A stretch of DNA of 51,706 bases from Spirochaetaceae bacterium (GTDB taxonomy: Bacteria; Spirochaetota; Spirochaetia; DSM-27196; SLAA01). Shown in pieces: positions 8,745 to 16,878 of the stretch (the stretch's first letter is position 1; every line of letters starts with the position of its first letter). The stretch covers positions 1 to 51,706 of the forward strand of contig REEM01000199.1 of NCBI GenBank assembly GCA_007695055.1, read 5' to 3'. A model generated the notes under the pieces. It was not told the DNA's origin and searched no databases. It saw only the letters and a list, made by a program, of their open reading frames with translations. Position numbers and translations under genes: made by a program.

Positions 8745-8773
8745 ATTATATTTCTCCCCTATCCCTTTGTCAA
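8745..8773 (-). promoter_or_regulatory. Perfect consensus sigma-70 promoter of the flaA-like operon
   Basis: On the minus strand TTGACA (8773-8768), a 17-bp spacer and TATAAT (8750-8745): 12/12 match with optimal spacing. Start of transcription is expected near 8738. The rest of the gap to 8913 shows no other clear element. Confidence 0.92.
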
Positions 8774-8913
8774 ACATCCCTTTACGAAAGCACCGAGATT
8801 ATCGTCGTTTGTTCAGGTTTTTTCCAGAGAACTCGTTCCTTTCTTGATTGTCGGAAGCTGGGCTACCAAACTACAGTATCGCTTTGCGCAATCCCCTACT
8901 CAAACGGCCCAGA

Positions 8914-9798
8914 TTATCGGGTGACCGACCGAGATGTTGAACCTATGACGGCCGGAACAACTGTTTCGCCTCTCACTGCGGCACCAAGAAGGCGGGCAAA
9001 GGGAAGATCAACACTATACATCACATGCTCGTATTCGGATCCGCCTCCCTCAAACACCGAGCGAAGTCCACGCTCCTTACTTATGCGCAAGGCAGCAGGC
9101 GCTGCCGCACCGAAAGCAAAGACTGTTACCGAGTTGGGCTCCGCCCACATCTCTATATCTCTTCGTACTCTCTCGTCATCCGGAACAGTATTGTACCATA
9201 GTTCCTCTATCTTGACTCTATCAGCAACTCCCACACCGAGCGAGTTTGCAGCGGCACGCGTCTCGGGAGTATCAATTGCAAAGAATAGAATCAACTCTAT
9301 GAGGTCTTTACCCTCGGAAGTTGCCTCCTCAGCGAGAAGCTCACCAAGCTGCCGATATGCTGGGTTGCGATCAAAAGCCACTCCACGTAGGCCGGTTGGG
9401 AGCCGACCTTCATCCACTCCGAGTACCACAATGTCGCCTTGGAGATGCTCGTCGCTCAACTCGGCCAGAAGCTCGGCCTCGCGCAGCAGAACTGGAGTAA
9501 CGAATACCAATTGATAGTCGTCTCGCAGCTCCAATGCAATGCGCATCTGGTCGAACAGGGTTCCCCCGTCGTCGGGTAGCTGCAGGTGAACAAGGTCAAG
9601 ACGCAAACCTTCGGATGAGGCATCTCGCTGCCAACGGGCAAACTCATCATCTGTGAGAACTCCAGACAGATACGGATCAATGAGTACCACACCCTGTGAC
9701 TTGGGCGAACAGCCCACGAGTAAGGCAGCAAACAAAGCTACACCAAGGCAGCAATTCATGGCCCGGACTACAGAGCACGCATGTAGTATGCACCTCAA
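8914..9798 (-). CDS. Lipoprotein, periplasmic-binding-protein-like, function unknown
   Basis: About 294 residues. The TTG at 9798 has a GGGAGG eight bases upstream; an ATG at 9759 has none, so TTG is preferred although either gives a usable signal peptide. The lipobox LLVGC makes it a lipoprotein. The body reads like a type 1 periplasmic binding fold: GVVLIDPYLSG, alternating strands LVFVTPVLL and DIVVLGVDE, and SVTVFAFGAAAPAALRIS, with no ABC transporter nearby. The mature domain resembles sugar-binding or LacI-type receptors only in outline. It is downstream of the membrane protein at 9840-10514 on the same strand and upstream of the flaA-like pair, which has its own promoter. Confidence 0.55.
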   Translation of the reverse strand: MRCILHACSVVRAMNCCLGVALFAALLVGCSPKSQGVVLIDPYLSGVLTDDEFARWQRDASSEGLRLDLVHLQLPDDGGTLFDQMRIALELRDDYQLVFVTPVLLREAELLAELSDEHLQGDIVVLGVDEGRLPTGLRGVAFDRNPAYRQLGELLAEEATSEGKDLIELILFFAIDTPETRAAANSLGVGVADRVKIEELWYNTVPDDERVRRDIEMWAEPNSVTVFAFGAAAPAALRISKERGLRSVFEGGGSEYEHVMYSVDLPFARLLGAAVRGETVVPAVIGSTSRSVTR

Positions 9799-9839
9799 TA
9801 TCGCCGCCTCCCTTTAAAATGAACGTCGTGCGGCTGAAA

Positions 9840-10514
9840 TTAGCGCCGAGAGGGCAAATTCTGCTTTCCAAGATACAGCAGAATGAGTCCGGCACTAACC
9901 GCTACCACCAGAGCACTAAACAGGGCCGGAATCTGGAAACTCAAATAGTAGAAGGTGGGTATCCAACTGAGCAAAGCAAGCGCTCCGATTCCTATGGCAA
10001 GTGCCAAATAGCGGGTGCCGTATTGCTCACGAAGCGCAATCAAGAACAGGAGTGGGCAAGCCACCAAGAAGGCAGTACGTACCAAGGGGAGCACAAAAAG
10101 GACCGCGGAATCAAAATGCTGGAGGTAACGCGCGATCTCAAAAAAGCTTAGCACACTTAGATATCCCGACAGGAAAGAGGTCAACCCAGTAAGCGCCGCG
10201 GATAGGTCGGTGTTCAAGGATTGCCGCTCCAACAACGCAATGCCTATCCCAGCAACCACGAAAGGAGCCAGCACCTCACCTACACCGTACATCAGATACA
10301 AACGTCCTGTGCTGAAGCCGCCTCCAATCAGAAAGCGAAGAATAGCGAGAATTCCAATTGCAGGAACTGCCCAGAGCGAGCCTCGAACCACCGCGAGCAG
10401 TGTGTGCTGGCGAGGCTGGTCACTCTGACCGGAAAACCCGAGGATAAAAAAGTATGTGAGCGGTATTGAAGCTAATAAAAACAGCACCATAAGCGTTGGA
10501 GTGGAAGCTATCAC
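9840..10514 (-). CDS. Polytopic membrane protein of unknown function
   Basis: 224 residues from a GTG at 10514, with no Shine-Dalgarno; an internal ATG (residue 9) is an alternative. About seven hydrophobic segments span most of the length, ending in a short basic tail (GKQNLPSRR). I recognise no family motif. It is followed by the lipoprotein gene with a 41-bp gap, so a membrane protein plus lipoprotein pair is possible. Confidence 0.6.
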   Translation of the reverse strand: MIASTPTLMVLFLLASIPLTYFFILGFSGQSDQPRQHTLLAVVRGSLWAVPAIGILAILRFLIGGGFSTGRLYLMYGVGEVLAPFVVAGIGIALLERQSLNTDLSAALTGLTSFLSGYLSVLSFFEIARYLQHFDSAVLFVLPLVRTAFLVACPLLFLIALREQYGTRYLALAIGIGALALLSWIPTFYYLSFQIPALFSALVVAVSAGLILLYLGKQNLPSRR

Positions 10515-10546
10515 AAAGCATGAAGCACAATCAAGCGGTAGCCGTA

Positions 10547-10576
10547 TTGACAGTTTGGTGGTAGGACGACTAGGAT
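10547..10576 (+). promoter_or_regulatory. Sigma-70 promoter of metX, predicted leaderless
   Basis: TTGACA (10547-10552), 18-bp spacer, TAGGAT (10571-10576), then seven bases to the metX ATG at 10584. The only Shine-Dalgarno-like bases (AGGA) are inside the -10 element itself. Confidence 0.75.
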
Positions 10577-10583
10577 TCCATTC

Positions 10584-11738
10584 ATGAGTTCAGAGTCCAG
10601 TCCCGTCGCCGAGTCGCTCGGCATAGTACAGGAACACACCTACACATTCGGCCCCCCAGGTGAGCCGATTATCCTGGAAAACGGTCGAGCGTTTGGACCA
10701 ATAGATGTACGGTACGAAACCTACGGTAACCTCAATGCTGAGCGCAGCAACGCCGTACTGATTCTCCATGCCTTTACCGGTGACGCTCACGCCGCCGGAT
10801 TCCACACAGCTGAAAGCAAGCACCCAGGCTGGTGGAACGACATGGTAGGCCCTGGAAAACCCTTCGACACCAATAAGTACTTTGTCATTTGTTCTAATGT
10901 ATTGGGTGGATGCAGAGGGACGACCGGTCCCGGCTCCATGGATCCGGAGACAGGCAAACCATTCGGCTTGTCCTTTCCGGTAATCACCATCCGAGACATG
11001 GTGAATGTACAGAAGCGCCTGGTTGATCATCTGGGTATACAGCGGCTCTTGGCCGTTGCTGGAGGCTCAATGGGCGGTATGCAAGCCCTTGAGTGGAGTG
11101 TTGCGTATCCGGAAATGGTGGCCTCAAGTATTGTGCTGGCCTCGACCGCGCGGCTTACGGCTCAAGGCATTGCATTTAACGCGGTTGGTCGGAATGCCAT
11201 CATGTCGGATCCACATTTCCAGTCAGGAAATTACTATTCCGACCAGATGCCAGCTCAAGGGCTGTCTATTGCGCGCATGGTTGGACACATTACCTACCTC
11301 TCGGACGAGTCCATGGGTATGAAGTTCGGCCGCAAACTCCAGGAAAGGGCTGCCTACGGCTTTGACTTTGCGGACCAGTTTCAGGTGGAGAGCTACCTTG
11401 AGTATCAAGGCGACAAGTTCGTCGACCGCTTTGACGCGAACTCATACATCTATCTTTCAAAAGCTATGGACTACTATGACCTTGGTGAACGCTACGGCGG
11501 GCTCGATTTCGCAGCATCGCGAATTACCGGTAAGGTACTGGTGATTTCCTTCACCTCCGACTGGCTGTACCCACCCTATCAGGCAAAGGAGGTTGTGTTT
11601 GCCCTCATGAAAGCGGAGAAAGATGTATCGTACACGGAGCTCAACAGCCCATACGGGCACGACTCGTTTTTGTTGGAAACCAAGCGTCAAGGGCGACTTA
11701 TCTCGTCTTTTCTAGGATCTGTTTATGGGCATGATTGA
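10584..11738 (+). CDS. metX: Homoserine O-acetyltransferase (MetX)
   Basis: 384 residues, the usual length. It moves an acetyl (or succinyl) group from CoA to homoserine, the entry step of methionine synthesis, in the cytoplasm. Alpha/beta-hydrolase fold: nucleophile S162 in AGGSMGGMQALEW, Asp in TSDWLYPP, His in YGHDSFLLE; the LGGCRGTTGPGS oxyanion-side loop is family-specific. Acetyl versus succinyl use cannot be settled by eye. It overlaps metW by 14 bp. No SAM riboswitch or other leader is present since transcription appears to start at the ATG. Confidence 0.94.
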   Translation: MSSESSPVAESLGIVQEHTYTFGPPGEPIILENGRAFGPIDVRYETYGNLNAERSNAVLILHAFTGDAHAAGFHTAESKHPGWWNDMVGPGKPFDTNKYFVICSNVLGGCRGTTGPGSMDPETGKPFGLSFPVITIRDMVNVQKRLVDHLGIQRLLAVAGGSMGGMQALEWSVAYPEMVASSIVLASTARLTAQGIAFNAVGRNAIMSDPHFQSGNYYSDQMPAQGLSIARMVGHITYLSDESMGMKFGRKLQERAAYGFDFADQFQVESYLEYQGDKFVDRFDANSYIYLSKAMDYYDLGERYGGLDFAASRITGKVLVISFTSDWLYPPYQAKEVVFALMKAEKDVSYTELNSPYGHDSFLLETKRQGRLISSFLGSVYGHD

Positions 11739-12357
11739 TCAACAGGCGAACCCGGAACACCGTGTTCACATTAGTTACGAACGCATAATTGAGTTGGTAG
11801 AAGCCGGGAGTAACGTCCTTGATCTCGGGTGCGGTGACGGCGAACTGCTGCTGCGACTCATGCGCGAAAAACAGGTGCGAGGTCGTGGGGTCGATATTGA
11901 AGAATCAATGATTCTCCAGTGCATTAGCAAGGGGTTGTCGGTTTTTCAGGGCAACCTTGAGGAGGGGCTCAAAGACTATCCAACCGGAAGCTACGACTAC
12001 GTAATTCTCAATCACACCTTACAAATGATCCATGACCCGGCAATGCTGATTCAGGAGATGGTTCGAGTTGGCCGTTACGCGGTAGTGAATTTTCCAAACT
12101 TTGCACATATCCTTAACCGCATACAGTTAGCATTTGGTGGTCGCATGCCGGTTAATAGAAATATTCCTTATGAATGGTACAATACACCGAATATCCATTT
12201 CTGCACGCGCAAGGACTTTGTAGAACTCTGCTCAACACTCAAGATAGATATAGTGCGGAGCATCGACATGACTCGGCGTCACACCGCACCTCCATTTTTG
12301 CATAACTGGCTTGCGACCGAAACATGTTTCGTGCTTACGAACACTCTTCGGACCTGA
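11725..12357 (+). CDS. metW: MetW-type methyltransferase-like protein
   Basis: 210 residues; ATG 11725 with AGGA eight bases upstream (ATG 11731 also possible). SAM-binding motif I is VLDLGCGDGELL; NFPNFAHILNRIQ, GGRMPV and PYEWYNTPNIHFCT are MetW hallmarks. MetW works with MetX in methionine synthesis; it has been described as a partner that activates MetX rather than a methyltransferase with a proven substrate. The overlap with metX implies coupled translation. Confidence 0.93.
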   Translation: MGMIDQQANPEHRVHISYERIIELVEAGSNVLDLGCGDGELLLRLMREKQVRGRGVDIEESMILQCISKGLSVFQGNLEEGLKDYPTGSYDYVILNHTLQMIHDPAMLIQEMVRVGRYAVVNFPNFAHILNRIQLAFGGRMPVNRNIPYEWYNTPNIHFCTRKDFVELCSTLKIDIVRSIDMTRRHTAPPFLHNWLATETCFVLTNTLRT

Positions 12358-12796
12358 AATTCTCAAGTTCTAGCCTGCTCCGTGCCAGCCAGAGGTGCTT
12401 TTCTTGATCGGCAGCGAGCCGACGGAAGATATCACGATGCTCCGTGCTCAGTACGATATGAAGCAAACTCTCATAAAAAGACTGAAGCCGTCCCTCCAGC
12501 TGAATAATCATGCAGAGAAAATCTCGGTACTCCATAGCTGCGTCAAAACTGCGTTCAACCTCGTAGGCGCTGGAGTCAAAAGCCTGCATGAGCGTCTCGT
12601 CTAGCTCTACCTCTCCAGCTCGGTGTTCTAAGAACCGGCTGAGAGCCTTTCTGTGAGTATCAATGCCGGTGCAGAGCGCCCGCAACAGTTGCATAAGTCC
12701 GAAATGATCGGTAATCTCGGAATAGATTTCGTATACTTCGGCGTTTTGCTCCTCAAGCTGTTTAGCCGTTGCGAGGAGTTTAAAAAAGTCATTCAT
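12335..12796 (-). CDS. Small all-helical, ferritin-like protein of unknown function
   Basis: 153 residues from ATG 12796, fixed by TAGGAGGT just upstream. The sequence is almost wholly amphipathic helix in about four segments: FFKLLATAKQLEEQNAEVYE, FGLMQLLRALCTGID, FDAAMEYRDFLCMIIQLE and AADQEKHLWLARSRLE. The E..YEIY, E..DFL and EKH spacing resembles ferritin-like four-helix bundles, but no complete ExxH iron-ligand set is clear. Converges with metW and overlaps its 3' end by 23 bp. Function unassigned. Confidence 0.6.
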   Translation of the reverse strand: MNDFFKLLATAKQLEEQNAEVYEIYSEITDHFGLMQLLRALCTGIDTHRKALSRFLEHRAGEVELDETLMQAFDSSAYEVERSFDAAMEYRDFLCMIIQLEGRLQSFYESLLHIVLSTEHRDIFRRLAADQEKHLWLARSRLELENFRSEECS

Positions 12797-12841
12797 GATA
12801 CCTCCTACCATGTTTGGGAGGGCCTTTGCTCGCGGAGCCAT

Positions 12842-12870
12842 TTGACTCTTTTTATGTCGGGTGCTATGGT
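12842..12870 (+). promoter_or_regulatory. Sigma-70 promoter of the infC-rpmI-rplT operon
   Basis: TTGACT (12842-12847), 17-bp spacer, TATGGT (12865-12870). Predicted start near 12877 leaves a ~40-nt leader with AAGGAGG before infC. I see no L20-type autoregulatory pseudoknot in so short a leader. Confidence 0.75.
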
Positions 12871-12915
12871 ATACGATCTATACAGGAATTTGCAAGGTGA
12901 CACTAAGGAGGCACA

Positions 12916-13434
12916 TTGGCCGGTAAGGAACTGCGAATCAACCAGATGATCCGCGTACGAGAAGTCAGGCTCATCGGAGACGACGGTGACCAACAGGGTA
13001 TTCTTCCAACAGCTGAGGCACTAAAGATGGCCGAGGAGCAAGGACTAGACTTAGTGGAGGTAGCTCCCAACTCAAGCCCTCCTGTTTGCAAGATCATTGA
13101 CTACGGTAAGTACAAGTTCGAACTTGAGAAAAAGAACCGTGAAGTGAAGCGCAAACAGAAGCTCGTGAAGCTTAAAGAGATCCGAATGCAACCGAAGATC
13201 GAGGATCACGATCTGCAGTTTAAAACCAAACACATCAAGGACTTCCTTGATGAAGGAAACAAGGTCAAAGTGACAATTCGGTTTCGTGGGCGTGAGTTAG
13301 CTCACACAGACCGCGGCCGCGTGTTATTGAACAAAATTCTAGAGTTGCTCGGAGAGGGATATCACGTTGACAAAGCTCCGGCCATGGAAGGTCGGTTCAT
13401 GTCAATGATTGTTGGACCAAACACGAAGAAGTAA
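12916..13434 (+). CDS. infC: Translation initiation factor IF-3
   Basis: 172 residues from TTG 12916 behind AAGGAGG. IF-3 binds the 30S subunit and checks start-codon pairing. N-domain begins [19 protein letters not shown], linker [19 protein letters not shown]-domain [26 protein letters not shown] rare start codon for infC is the known basis of its autoregulation (AUU in E. coli); TTG here may serve the same role, although TTG is not rare in this genome. Confidence 0.97.
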   Translation: MAGKELRINQMIRVREVRLIGDDGDQQGILPTAEALKMAEEQGLDLVEVAPNSSPPVCKIIDYGKYKFELEKKNREVKRKQKLVKLKEIRMQPKIEDHDLQFKTKHIKDFLDEGNKVKVTIRFRGRELAHTDRGRVLLNKILELLGEGYHVDKAPAMEGRFMSMIVGPNTKK

Positions 13435-13493
13435 CGCGCCGTCACATCCCGAGCGCGCACACAGAACACCAGGCAGGTCGAGGAGATCACGTT

Positions 13494-13691
13494 ATGCCAA
13501 AGATGAAAACACGAAAGAGTGCGTCCAAGCGCTATTCACTAACCGGAAGTGGAAAGGTCAAGTACAAGAAACAGGGCTTGCGACACATTCTTACCAAGAA
13601 AAGTACCAAACGCAAAAGAAGCTTGCGCAAGAGCGGCATCCTAAGCGACCCTGAACAGAAGCGGGCAAAACAGCTTCTTCCCTACGGTTAA
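13494..13691 (+). CDS. rpmI: 50S ribosomal protein L35
   Basis: 65 residues, the standard length. [14 protein letters not shown] and [15 protein letters not shown] are typical L35. Second gene of the conserved infC-rpmI-rplT operon; GAGGAGA precedes the ATG. Confidence 0.97.
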   Translation: MPKMKTRKSASKRYSLTGSGKVKYKKQGLRHILTKKSTKRKRSLRKSGILSDPEQKRAKQLLPYG

Positions 13692-13736
13692 TTACCGTCT
13701 ATTACGCAGAATACTCGAGTTTGAAGGAGAACTACT

Positions 13737-14093
13737 ATGCCTCGCGCAGTCGATGGAACACGCCGCAAAGATCGGCGAAAAAACATACTTAAACAGGCCA
13801 AGGGTTACTGGGGTCGACGCAGCAAGCTGTTTCGCACCGCCAAGGATGCAGTGGCCAAGGCCGACCTCTATGCATATCGCGATCGCCGCACCAAGAAGCG
13901 GGAGTTCCGTGCACTTTGGATCAGCCGGATTTCGGCCGCTCTGACTGATCACGACATCAACTATAGTCGGTTTATGCATGGACTCGACAAAGCCGGAATT
14001 GAGATCAACCGCAAGGCGCTCTCTAACATGGCTATTGAAGATCCGGCAGCTTTCACATCTATTGTGAATACCGCCAAGACCGCTCTCAAATAA
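13737..14093 (+). CDS. rplT: 50S ribosomal protein L20
   Basis: 118 residues. The basic N-terminal arm (RRKDRRKNILKQAKGYWGRR) and globular end (LWISRISAALTDHDINYSRF) are diagnostic; L20 is needed early in 50S assembly. GAAGGAG precedes the ATG. The next gene starts only 3 bp after the stop, extending the operon. Confidence 0.98.
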   Translation: MPRAVDGTRRKDRRKNILKQAKGYWGRRSKLFRTAKDAVAKADLYAYRDRRTKKREFRALWISRISAALTDHDINYSRFMHGLDKAGIEINRKALSNMAIEDPAAFTSIVNTAKTALK

Positions 14094-14096
14094 AGC

Positions 14097-14474
14097 ATGC
14101 TGAGCCTCGAGCAGATCCGCCGCCTGGAACAAAGGGTTAACGAAGCCGTCGAACGCATTAACGCGCTCGAAAATGACAAGCGTAGACTCAAAGAGCAACT
14201 TACCGAGTCACGTGCGCAGGCATCTAAGCTTGAGGCACGGCTTGAACAGCAGAGCAAAGATCAAGCTGCCATTGAGCGCGGAATTCTCGCCGCGCTGGAG
14301 CAGCTAGATAAACTTGAACATGAAATTGCAGACGGGGCCGTACCCGAGGCCACTGCTACGCCGGTTATGGCGAGTTCAGACGACAGCTTCGCGGGTGTGG
14401 AAGCTATACAAGATGCGGAGCCTCCGCAGCAGGAAGCTCCGCCACAACAAGACCAAGAACTTGATATATTCTAG
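14097..14474 (+). CDS. Small coiled-coil protein with C-terminal sliding-clamp-like motif, next to zapA
   Basis: 125 residues. Residues 1-75 are an unbroken heptad coiled coil (LEQRVNEAVERINALENDK and on), then an acidic Ala/Pro/Gln-rich tail (PPQQEAPPQQ). The protein ends in QELDIF, close to the beta-clamp-binding consensus QL(S/D)LF. It starts 3 bp after rplT and ends 11 bp before zapA, with no Shine-Dalgarno of its own, so it is probably coupled to rplT. In place and shape it resembles ZapB-like or cell-division coiled coils, but I see no proof of homology. Confidence 0.75.
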   Translation: MLSLEQIRRLEQRVNEAVERINALENDKRRLKEQLTESRAQASKLEARLEQQSKDQAAIERGILAALEQLDKLEHEIADGAVPEATATPVMASSDDSFAGVEAIQDAEPPQQEAPPQQDQELDIF

Positions 14475-14485
14475 GTGGCTCGGGC

Positions 14486-14851
14486 ATGCGCATTGAGCTT
14501 CTAGGACAGTCTTTCACTATCCGTTCCGACGAAGATCCCGAGTATCTCGGCGATCTAGTTGACTATTTCGCGACCAAACTTCAGGAAGTACGCGACTCGG
14601 TAGATACCATAGACCCGGTAAAACTTGCAATTCTTGCAGGTTTAATTACGGTAGACGAGTTATTCCAGGCTCGTGAAGAGGCAGGTATGTCGGTAGCAAC
14701 TCCTGAACGCGATCCTGAAGAGCAACAGGAACTTGAGCGAATTACCGAGCGCCTCATTACTCGCCTCAATGAAACACTTGACGCCACGCCGGAGCATCCT
14801 GAAAAAGCCGAGGACACAGAACCACCTCATATAGATGACGATGAGTCGTAA
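14486..14851 (+). CDS. zapA: Cell division protein ZapA
   Basis: 121 residues. N-terminal ZapA domain: MRIELLGQSFTIRSDEDPEYL, then VDYFATKLQEVR, LAILAGLITVDELFQAREE. ZapA bundles FtsZ protofilaments at the Z-ring. A longer acidic C-terminal tail (PEKAEDTEPPHIDDDES) than in E. coli. AGGTGG precedes the ATG. Last gene of the infC-rplT-zapA run; it converges with the PfkB gene with a 6-bp gap. Confidence 0.88.
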   Translation: MRIELLGQSFTIRSDEDPEYLGDLVDYFATKLQEVRDSVDTIDPVKLAILAGLITVDELFQAREEAGMSVATPERDPEEQQELERITERLITRLNETLDATPEHPEKAEDTEPPHIDDDES

Positions 14852-14857
14852 AGCTTA

Positions 14858-15916
14858 TTACTCGACGGTTCGACCCAACACACCACCAATTTTTTCCGCA
14901 ACCGCATCATAATCACATCCAATTACGGTTACCATGTTGCCCGCAAGCTGGTTCGCCATGCGTGCGCACACTGCTCTTGGCTCTCCCATCAGCCGGGCAA
15001 ACAAAAAGCCAGCAGCAAATGAGTCGCCAGCGCCATTCGTATCAATAGCGATAACCTCTTCGGCGGGTAGTAACACGGCGCCGTCGTCACCTCCAACAAT
15101 ACATCCTTGCGCACCTAACTTGAGAGCAACCTCGGGTACCATCTCAAGCGCCCGTTCAAAAAGTTGCTCCGGCTCTCCGTTCAGACCAGTCAATGCCGCC
15201 AGTTCGTCACGATTGGCGAACAAGGTATCAACCCGGCCCGGCAGCCAGCTAATGAGCTCATTCAGATGGCGTTCGATGACAAAGGAGTCCGATACATCAA
15301 AGGAGACCGTCCCACCCCGCGCCTTGACTTGTTCGACCGCCTTGGTGAGCGTTGCACGTTGGATATCGCTCTCAAAGAAGTAGCCCGTAGAGTGCAAGTG
15401 ATCACAACTGGCAAGCGCATCGACATCTATATCCTCCACACTCATACGCCCGGAGGCCCCCAAGTAGGTGCACATAGTACGCTCTGCATCGGGCGTAACC
15501 ATGACGGTAGCACAACCGGTAGGCACATCTTTCTCCGCCAAGGCGGCCACTACGCCCACCCTCCGCAGCGCTTCCCGGAACTCCTCGGCAGCCAGATCAG
15601 CCCCTACAGTACCCCCATATATCGTGCGGACGCTGCCGTCTGAACCGGATAGCCAGGCAATACCTCGCATGGTATTAGCGCAACTACCACCGGCAACCTT
15701 AGCGAGTACCGGCGGCGCATTAGCCCCAAAATCTGGCGGCTCATCCACAAGATTCATACTCCCGGGTACTAGCCCGCGTGTAGTCGGAAACTCCTGCTCA
15801 ACCTTATAGACAACATCCAAAAGTGGATTCCCTAAACCATACAATAGTGTTGTTTTCACCGTATCTACCCCAGCATTATTATTTCCATTGTTACCGTTGT
15901 TGACAGTATTCATCAC
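14858..15916 (-). CDS. PfkB-family carbohydrate/nucleoside kinase (adenosine kinase-like)
   Basis: 352 residues; either GTG 15916 or the adjoining ATG 15913 starts it. It has an Asn-rich N-terminus (NNGNNGNNN) before the ribokinase fold. PfkB signature 2 is DTNGAGDSFAAGF with the catalytic Asp; the N-terminal GNPLLDVVYKVEQEF and VAGGSCANTMRGIAWL resemble adenosine kinase and related sugar kinases. It should phosphorylate a sugar or nucleoside hydroxyl using ATP. A TATACT -10-like element sits 8 bases before the GTG, with a poor -35. Diverges from the PilZ gene. Confidence 0.85.
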   Translation of the reverse strand: MMNTVNNGNNGNNNAGVDTVKTTLLYGLGNPLLDVVYKVEQEFPTTRGLVPGSMNLVDEPPDFGANAPPVLAKVAGGSCANTMRGIAWLSGSDGSVRTIYGGTVGADLAAEEFREALRRVGVVAALAEKDVPTGCATVMVTPDAERTMCTYLGASGRMSVEDIDVDALASCDHLHSTGYFFESDIQRATLTKAVEQVKARGGTVSFDVSDSFVIERHLNELISWLPGRVDTLFANRDELAALTGLNGEPEQLFERALEMVPEVALKLGAQGCIVGGDDGAVLLPAEEVIAIDTNGAGDSFAAGFLFARLMGEPRAVCARMANQLAGNMVTVIGCDYDAVAEKIGGVLGRTVE

Positions 15917-15929
15917 AGCGTCATAGTAT
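15900..15929 (+). promoter_or_regulatory. Sigma-70 promoter of the PilZ-TPR operon
   Basis: TTGACA (15900-15905), 18-bp spacer, TAGTAT (15924-15929), giving a start near 15936 and a leader of only about 6 nt before ATG 15942. It overlaps the 5' end of the divergent kinase gene. Confidence 0.55.
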
Positions 15930-15941
15930 ATTATCAGTCAT

Positions 15942-16877
15942 ATGCCTGTAACCACCAGCCAACAGATTTCGCGTTATTATCAACAGTATCACGCGATTGA
16001 GGTGACCTTCACCAAAGAGGTAATAAAAGCAACCCATCTCTACTCAAAGCAGGTATATATCAAGTGCCTTGGTTACCACTGGCCGTGTATCGTGTACTCA
16101 AGCTCCATGGCTGGTGCAAAGGTCATTGTGAATATCACCAGCTCCCTAAGTGATGCACTTCGAAAATCCAACAACATGATCTCTCTCCGCTTCAGTTTTC
16201 TTCAGCCGGACAAATCGGATCCGCTTGCGTTCTTTGTCAGTGCAAAAATTGCTGGATCCAGCCCGTATGGTGAAAAGAATCCGGAGCTGTCGTTTGTTAC
16301 CATTAACTTCACTCAGCGTCCGCCTGACGACCTTATTGAGATTCTAGGTGAACTGCTAGATGCGAACGTTAATAGTCGCAAGCGCAGTGAGGAACGAATA
16401 GTGGTTACCTCGGACAGTCTCCGTAAACTCGGCCTTGGCACAAAAGGCGCTCTATTGACTATTGAGCAAGTACCTCGTAAGTGCATTATCCGCGATCTGT
16501 CATTCTCAGGCGCCAAAGTAATCATCGTTGGACTGGCGAAGTTTTTGGTCAATAGAAGCGCCGTTCTCCGTCTGCAGCTCGCCGATGACGAGGGCCAAAT
16601 AGAACTGGTAGGAACTGTCGTTCGTTTTGAGCCGGTTGAAGGCCGCACTGATATAGCGGCTTTTGCAATACAGTTTGACGAGGATAAGATTCCTATCAAG
16701 TACAAGATGAGAATCAATGCTTTTCTCAGAACGGTGAAGATCAAACCGGCGCGGGGAGCCAATGCTGCTGGCGCACAAATGCCATCCAACCTCAACAGCG
16801 CTCCTTCTGAAGTTTCCAGGAACGCGCCTCCTGCAGACAACTCCTCCCCAGACACCCCGAACACAGAGGAAAACTAA
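15942..16877 (+). CDS. PilZ-domain protein (c-di-GMP receptor candidate)
   Basis: 311 residues. Residues 1-145 form a domain I do not recognise (ISRYYQQYHAIEVTFTKEV...). Residues ~150-265 look like PilZ: RKRSEER for the arginine switch and IRDLSFSGAKV for the D-x-S-x-x-G motif, then a beta-barrel with VGTVVRFEPVEG. The C-terminal 45 residues are low-complexity Ala/Pro/Asn. PilZ domains bind c-di-GMP. The first arginine motif is imperfect (KRSEER rather than RxxxR with two clear Arg), so binding needs testing. One base separates its stop from the TPR gene. Confidence 0.75.
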   Translation: MPVTTSQQISRYYQQYHAIEVTFTKEVIKATHLYSKQVYIKCLGYHWPCIVYSSSMAGAKVIVNITSSLSDALRKSNNMISLRFSFLQPDKSDPLAFFVSAKIAGSSPYGEKNPELSFVTINFTQRPPDDLIEILGELLDANVNSRKRSEERIVVTSDSLRKLGLGTKGALLTIEQVPRKCIIRDLSFSGAKVIIVGLAKFLVNRSAVLRLQLADDEGQIELVGTVVRFEPVEGRTDIAAFAIQFDEDKIPIKYKMRINAFLRTVKIKPARGANAAGAQMPSNLNSAPSEVSRNAPPADNSSPDTPNTEEN

Positions 16878-16878
16878 C

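Noticed and set aside
10515-10583. SAM or other riboswitch before metX
   Set aside because: The gap is 69 bp and the promoter ends 7 bases before the ATG, so no leader RNA is available.
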